In this document: positions 5,996 to 7,684 of the stretch, one piece after another | Layout: each line of letters opens with the position of its first letter | How positions within the stretch are numbered: the stretch's first letter is position 1 | NCBI GenBank assembly: GCA_937898895.1 | Contig: CALDKL010000782.1 | Coordinates: 1 to 7,684 of the forward strand | DNA: 7,684 bases | Direction: 5' to 3' | From: an uncultured Verrucomicrobiae bacterium | GTDB taxonomy: Bacteria; Verrucomicrobiota; Verrucomicrobiia; Verrucomicrobiales; DEV007 | Notes under the pieces: model-generated | Told to the model about the DNA's origin: nothing | Databases searched by the model: none | What the model saw: the letters and a program-made list of their open reading frames with translations, nothing else | Position numbers and translations under genes: made by a program

Positions 5996-7684
5996 TCAAG
6001 GTCGAGGATACAGTAGGTAGGTCTGCCGCCGTTTCAAGAAATCCTCCAACCCCGGACGCCACAAGGCGCGAATCGCCTTGCGATCCTTGTCGGCGAGGAT
6101 CGCGGAGAGTGTTTCGGAGTGACGAAGAAGGACGTTGCCCTTGGCTTCGAGGGCGAAGGTGCCCGGGTACATCTCGTGGAGCGCCCGCATCAGCTCGATC
6201 CCCAGATCGAGTGGGCGAAAGGTCTCGCGATCACTGAGGAAAAAGCGCACTCCGGAGCAATCCTCTCCCTTGTAGACGCTGGCTTCGGGAGTGAAACGAG
6301 CGGGCAACACCTCGACGCCGGCGAGATTCCCCCTCCGCATTCGCTGGGCGAGCCGACCATCGTGAATCCACGGAGCCCCGATTTGTTCGAAGGGCGAAGG
6401 AGTGCCTCGGCCAACCGAGAGATTCGTGAATTCGCTCAAACCGATCCCTGGGTAGAGCATCGCCTGGCTGAGGCTGCGCATGTTTGGCGAAGGATTGACC
6501 CAGGGCAATCCGGTCTCGTCGAAACGCATCGCCGGATTCCATCCCTCGACCGGCACCACCTCGAGATCCGCCCCGACGCGGCGCTCTGCATTGAACATGC
6601 GCGCAAGTTCGCCGATGGTCATGCCGTGCTGCACGGGGATGTCGTGAAAGGCGACAAAGTCGTTGCCCTCCCCCGTGCGCACGGGTCCGTCCACAACGAT
6701 CCCTCCGATGGGATTGACGCGGTCGAGGACCAGGAAGCGGATCCCCGCCTCCTTCGCTGCCTCCATCGCCAGCCCCATCGTCGAGACGTAGGTGTAGAAT
6801 CGACAGCCGATATCCTGGATGTCGAAAACGAGGACGTCGAGGCCCTTCATCTGGGCAGCGGTGGGTTTGCGTTTCTCGGTTTTGTAGAGGCTGTAGACTG
6901 GCAACCCCGTGGTCTCGTCGGTGCTGTCGTCGATCTCTTCCTGATCGAGGAGACCGCGGATGCCGTGCTCGGGTGAAAACAGTGCCTTCAATTCCACATT
7001 CGGAGCATCGGCAAGCAGGTCGATGGTGGAACGCCGCTCGCGATTGATCCCGGTCTGGTTGGTGATGAGACCGATCTTCAGCCCCGCAAGGAGCGCGAAA
7101 CCGTCCCGCTGGAGAACATCGATTCCGTTTTGCACCTTGTCAGGATCGCCTGCCGCCGTTTTTCCTGCAGGGGTCGGGGTCGCCTCCGGGGAGGGGATGA
7201 GCTTCGAGTAGCCGACCGCTTCTGCGGCGAGAGTTCCGATGCGAGAGCGCAGGGATTTCACCTTTCCATCCTCGGTGGGATGATTTCGGTTGGTGAGGAG
7301 AATCACAAAGGTCTGCGATCCCGGATCGATCCAGATCGAAGTGCCGGTCCAGCCGGTGTGTCCGAATCCGGAGAGCGGGAATTTCTCTCCACGCTGGCCG
7401 GAAAAGGAGGAAGAGATGTCCCAGCCCAGTCCGCGGGCGATACCAAAGGATTCCGGAAGCCGATTTGTCGTCGCCTGGGTGAGTGTGTCAGGCTGAAGCA
7501 GGGTGTTTCCCCCCTCCGTTTTTTCCGTGAGAAAATACCGTGCGAACGCCGCGACATCGCGCACCGTTCCAAACAGTCCGGCGTGACCCGCCACACCCTC
7601 CATGCGGCGGGCGGTGGGGTCGTGAACCTGGCCCCGGAGGAGCCCGTATTCCGGAATCAGGGTGGTGGGAGCGACTTTGGCAAT
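5996..7684 (-). CDS. Beta-lactamase-fold serine hydrolase fused to NamZ-type exo-beta-N-acetylmuramidase (DUF1343/GH171); N-terminus outside window
   Basis: The frame is open from the right edge to TGA at 5998-5996: 562 residues, start not visible. Residues 1 to about 162 (7684-7199) are the C-terminal part of a class-C beta-lactamase/serine-hydrolase domain: LRGQVHDPTA, GVAGHAGLFGT, the HTG box at 109-111 that stands for the KTG triad, then WIDP and LLTNRNHP. The SxxK and Tyr motifs lie off-window. A Pro/Ala/Thr-rich linker follows (about 163-185). Residues 186-562 are a whole DUF1343 domain: SPEHGIRG (237-244), FDIQDIGCRFYTY (287-299), LDRVNPIGG (320-328), HGMTIGELA (353-361), PSPNMRS (398-404), EFTNLSVGRGT-x2-PFE (418-433) and a C-terminal YLLYP. 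NamZ trims MurNAc from the non-reducing end of peptide-free peptidoglycan glycans. In Bacillus subtilis it works beside AmiE, a beta-lactamase-fold amidase that removes the peptides, so the fusion may join both steps in one envelope protein (inference). The queH gene follows eight bases after the stop. Confidence 0.9.
   Translation of the reverse strand: MAKVAPTTLIPEYGLLRGQVHDPTARRMEGVAGHAGLFGTVRDVAAFARYFLTEKTEGGNTLLQPDTLTQATTNRLPESFGIARGLGWDISSSFSGQRGEKFPLSGFGHTGWTGTSIWIDPGSQTFVILLTNRNHPTEDGKVKSLRSRIGTLAAEAVGYSKLIPSPEATPTPAGKTAAGDPDKVQNGIDVLQRDGFALLAGLKIGLITNQTGINRERRSTIDLLADAPNVELKALFSPEHGIRGLLDQEEIDDSTDETTGLPVYSLYKTEKRKPTAAQMKGLDVLVFDIQDIGCRFYTYVSTMGLAMEAAKEAGIRFLVLDRVNPIGGIVVDGPVRTGEGNDFVAFHDIPVQHGMTIGELARMFNAERRVGADLEVVPVEGWNPAMRFDETGLPWVNPSPNMRSLSQAMLYPGIGLSEFTNLSVGRGTPSPFEQIGAPWIHDGRLAQRMRRGNLAGVEVLPARFTPEASVYKGEDCSGVRFFLSDRETFRPLDLGIELMRALHEMYPGTFALEAKGNVLLRHSETLSAILADKDRKAIRALWRPGLEDFLKRRQTYLLYPRP

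Noticed and set aside
5988..6062. Earlier start for queH
   Set aside because: It would overlap the end of the hydrolase-NamZ gene by 67 bases, and the added residues are not needed for the family's known fold.
6119..6976. Long plus-strand frame (285 codons) opposite the NamZ domain
   Set aside because: It is the antisense of a domain with clear conserved motifs, in a GC-rich gene where such open antisense frames arise by chance. It shows no recognisable motif.

Overview
The window is ordinary chromosomal sequence of a GC-rich Gram-negative bacterium, most likely Verrucomicrobiota or a close PVC relative. Three things point that way: a long protein built from 32-residue Trp/Asp-Pro repeats of a kind I associate with Verrucomicrobia, a serine-hydrolase/NamZ fusion, and a small orphan with a predicted signal peptide. 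This is judged from protein style and recall; no database search was run. There are six protein-coding genes, two of them cut by the window edges. I see no RNA gene, CRISPR array, insertion sequence or phage gene.

Plus strand, left half. The 3' part of a glutamate/aspartate racemase-like gene (1-678) supplies or interconverts D-amino acids, probably for peptidoglycan. A 248-base gap follows with two small hairpins, an AT-rich near-repeat, a candidate sigma70 promoter and a perfect but strangely placed Shine-Dalgarno sequence. Next comes a small putative secreted protein of unknown function (927-1487). After an 80-base GC-rich spacer able to form competing hairpins there is a 430-residue protein (1568-2860) with one N-terminal membrane/signal segment and about eleven 32-residue helical repeats.

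Minus strand, right half (read right to left). A fusion of a beta-lactamase-fold serine hydrolase with a NamZ-type (DUF1343, GH171) exo-beta-N-acetylmuramidase enters from beyond the right edge and ends at 5996. Eight bases later starts queH (epoxyqueuosine reductase, 5987-5232), and 85 bases after that an RND/MMPL-family membrane exporter (5146-2897). The three are co-directional and the first two are probably co-transcribed. The exporter and the repeat protein converge with only 36 bases between their stops.

The clearest functional theme is the cell wall: a racemase at one end and a muropeptide-degrading fusion enzyme at the other. They are too far apart and on opposite strands, so they are not one operon. 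QueH (tRNA modification) has no evident link to its neighbours. I do not see a convincing undescribed multi-gene system. The points most worth a second look are the hydrolase-NamZ fusion, the strictly periodic repeat protein, and the odd translation-start region before the small secreted gene.
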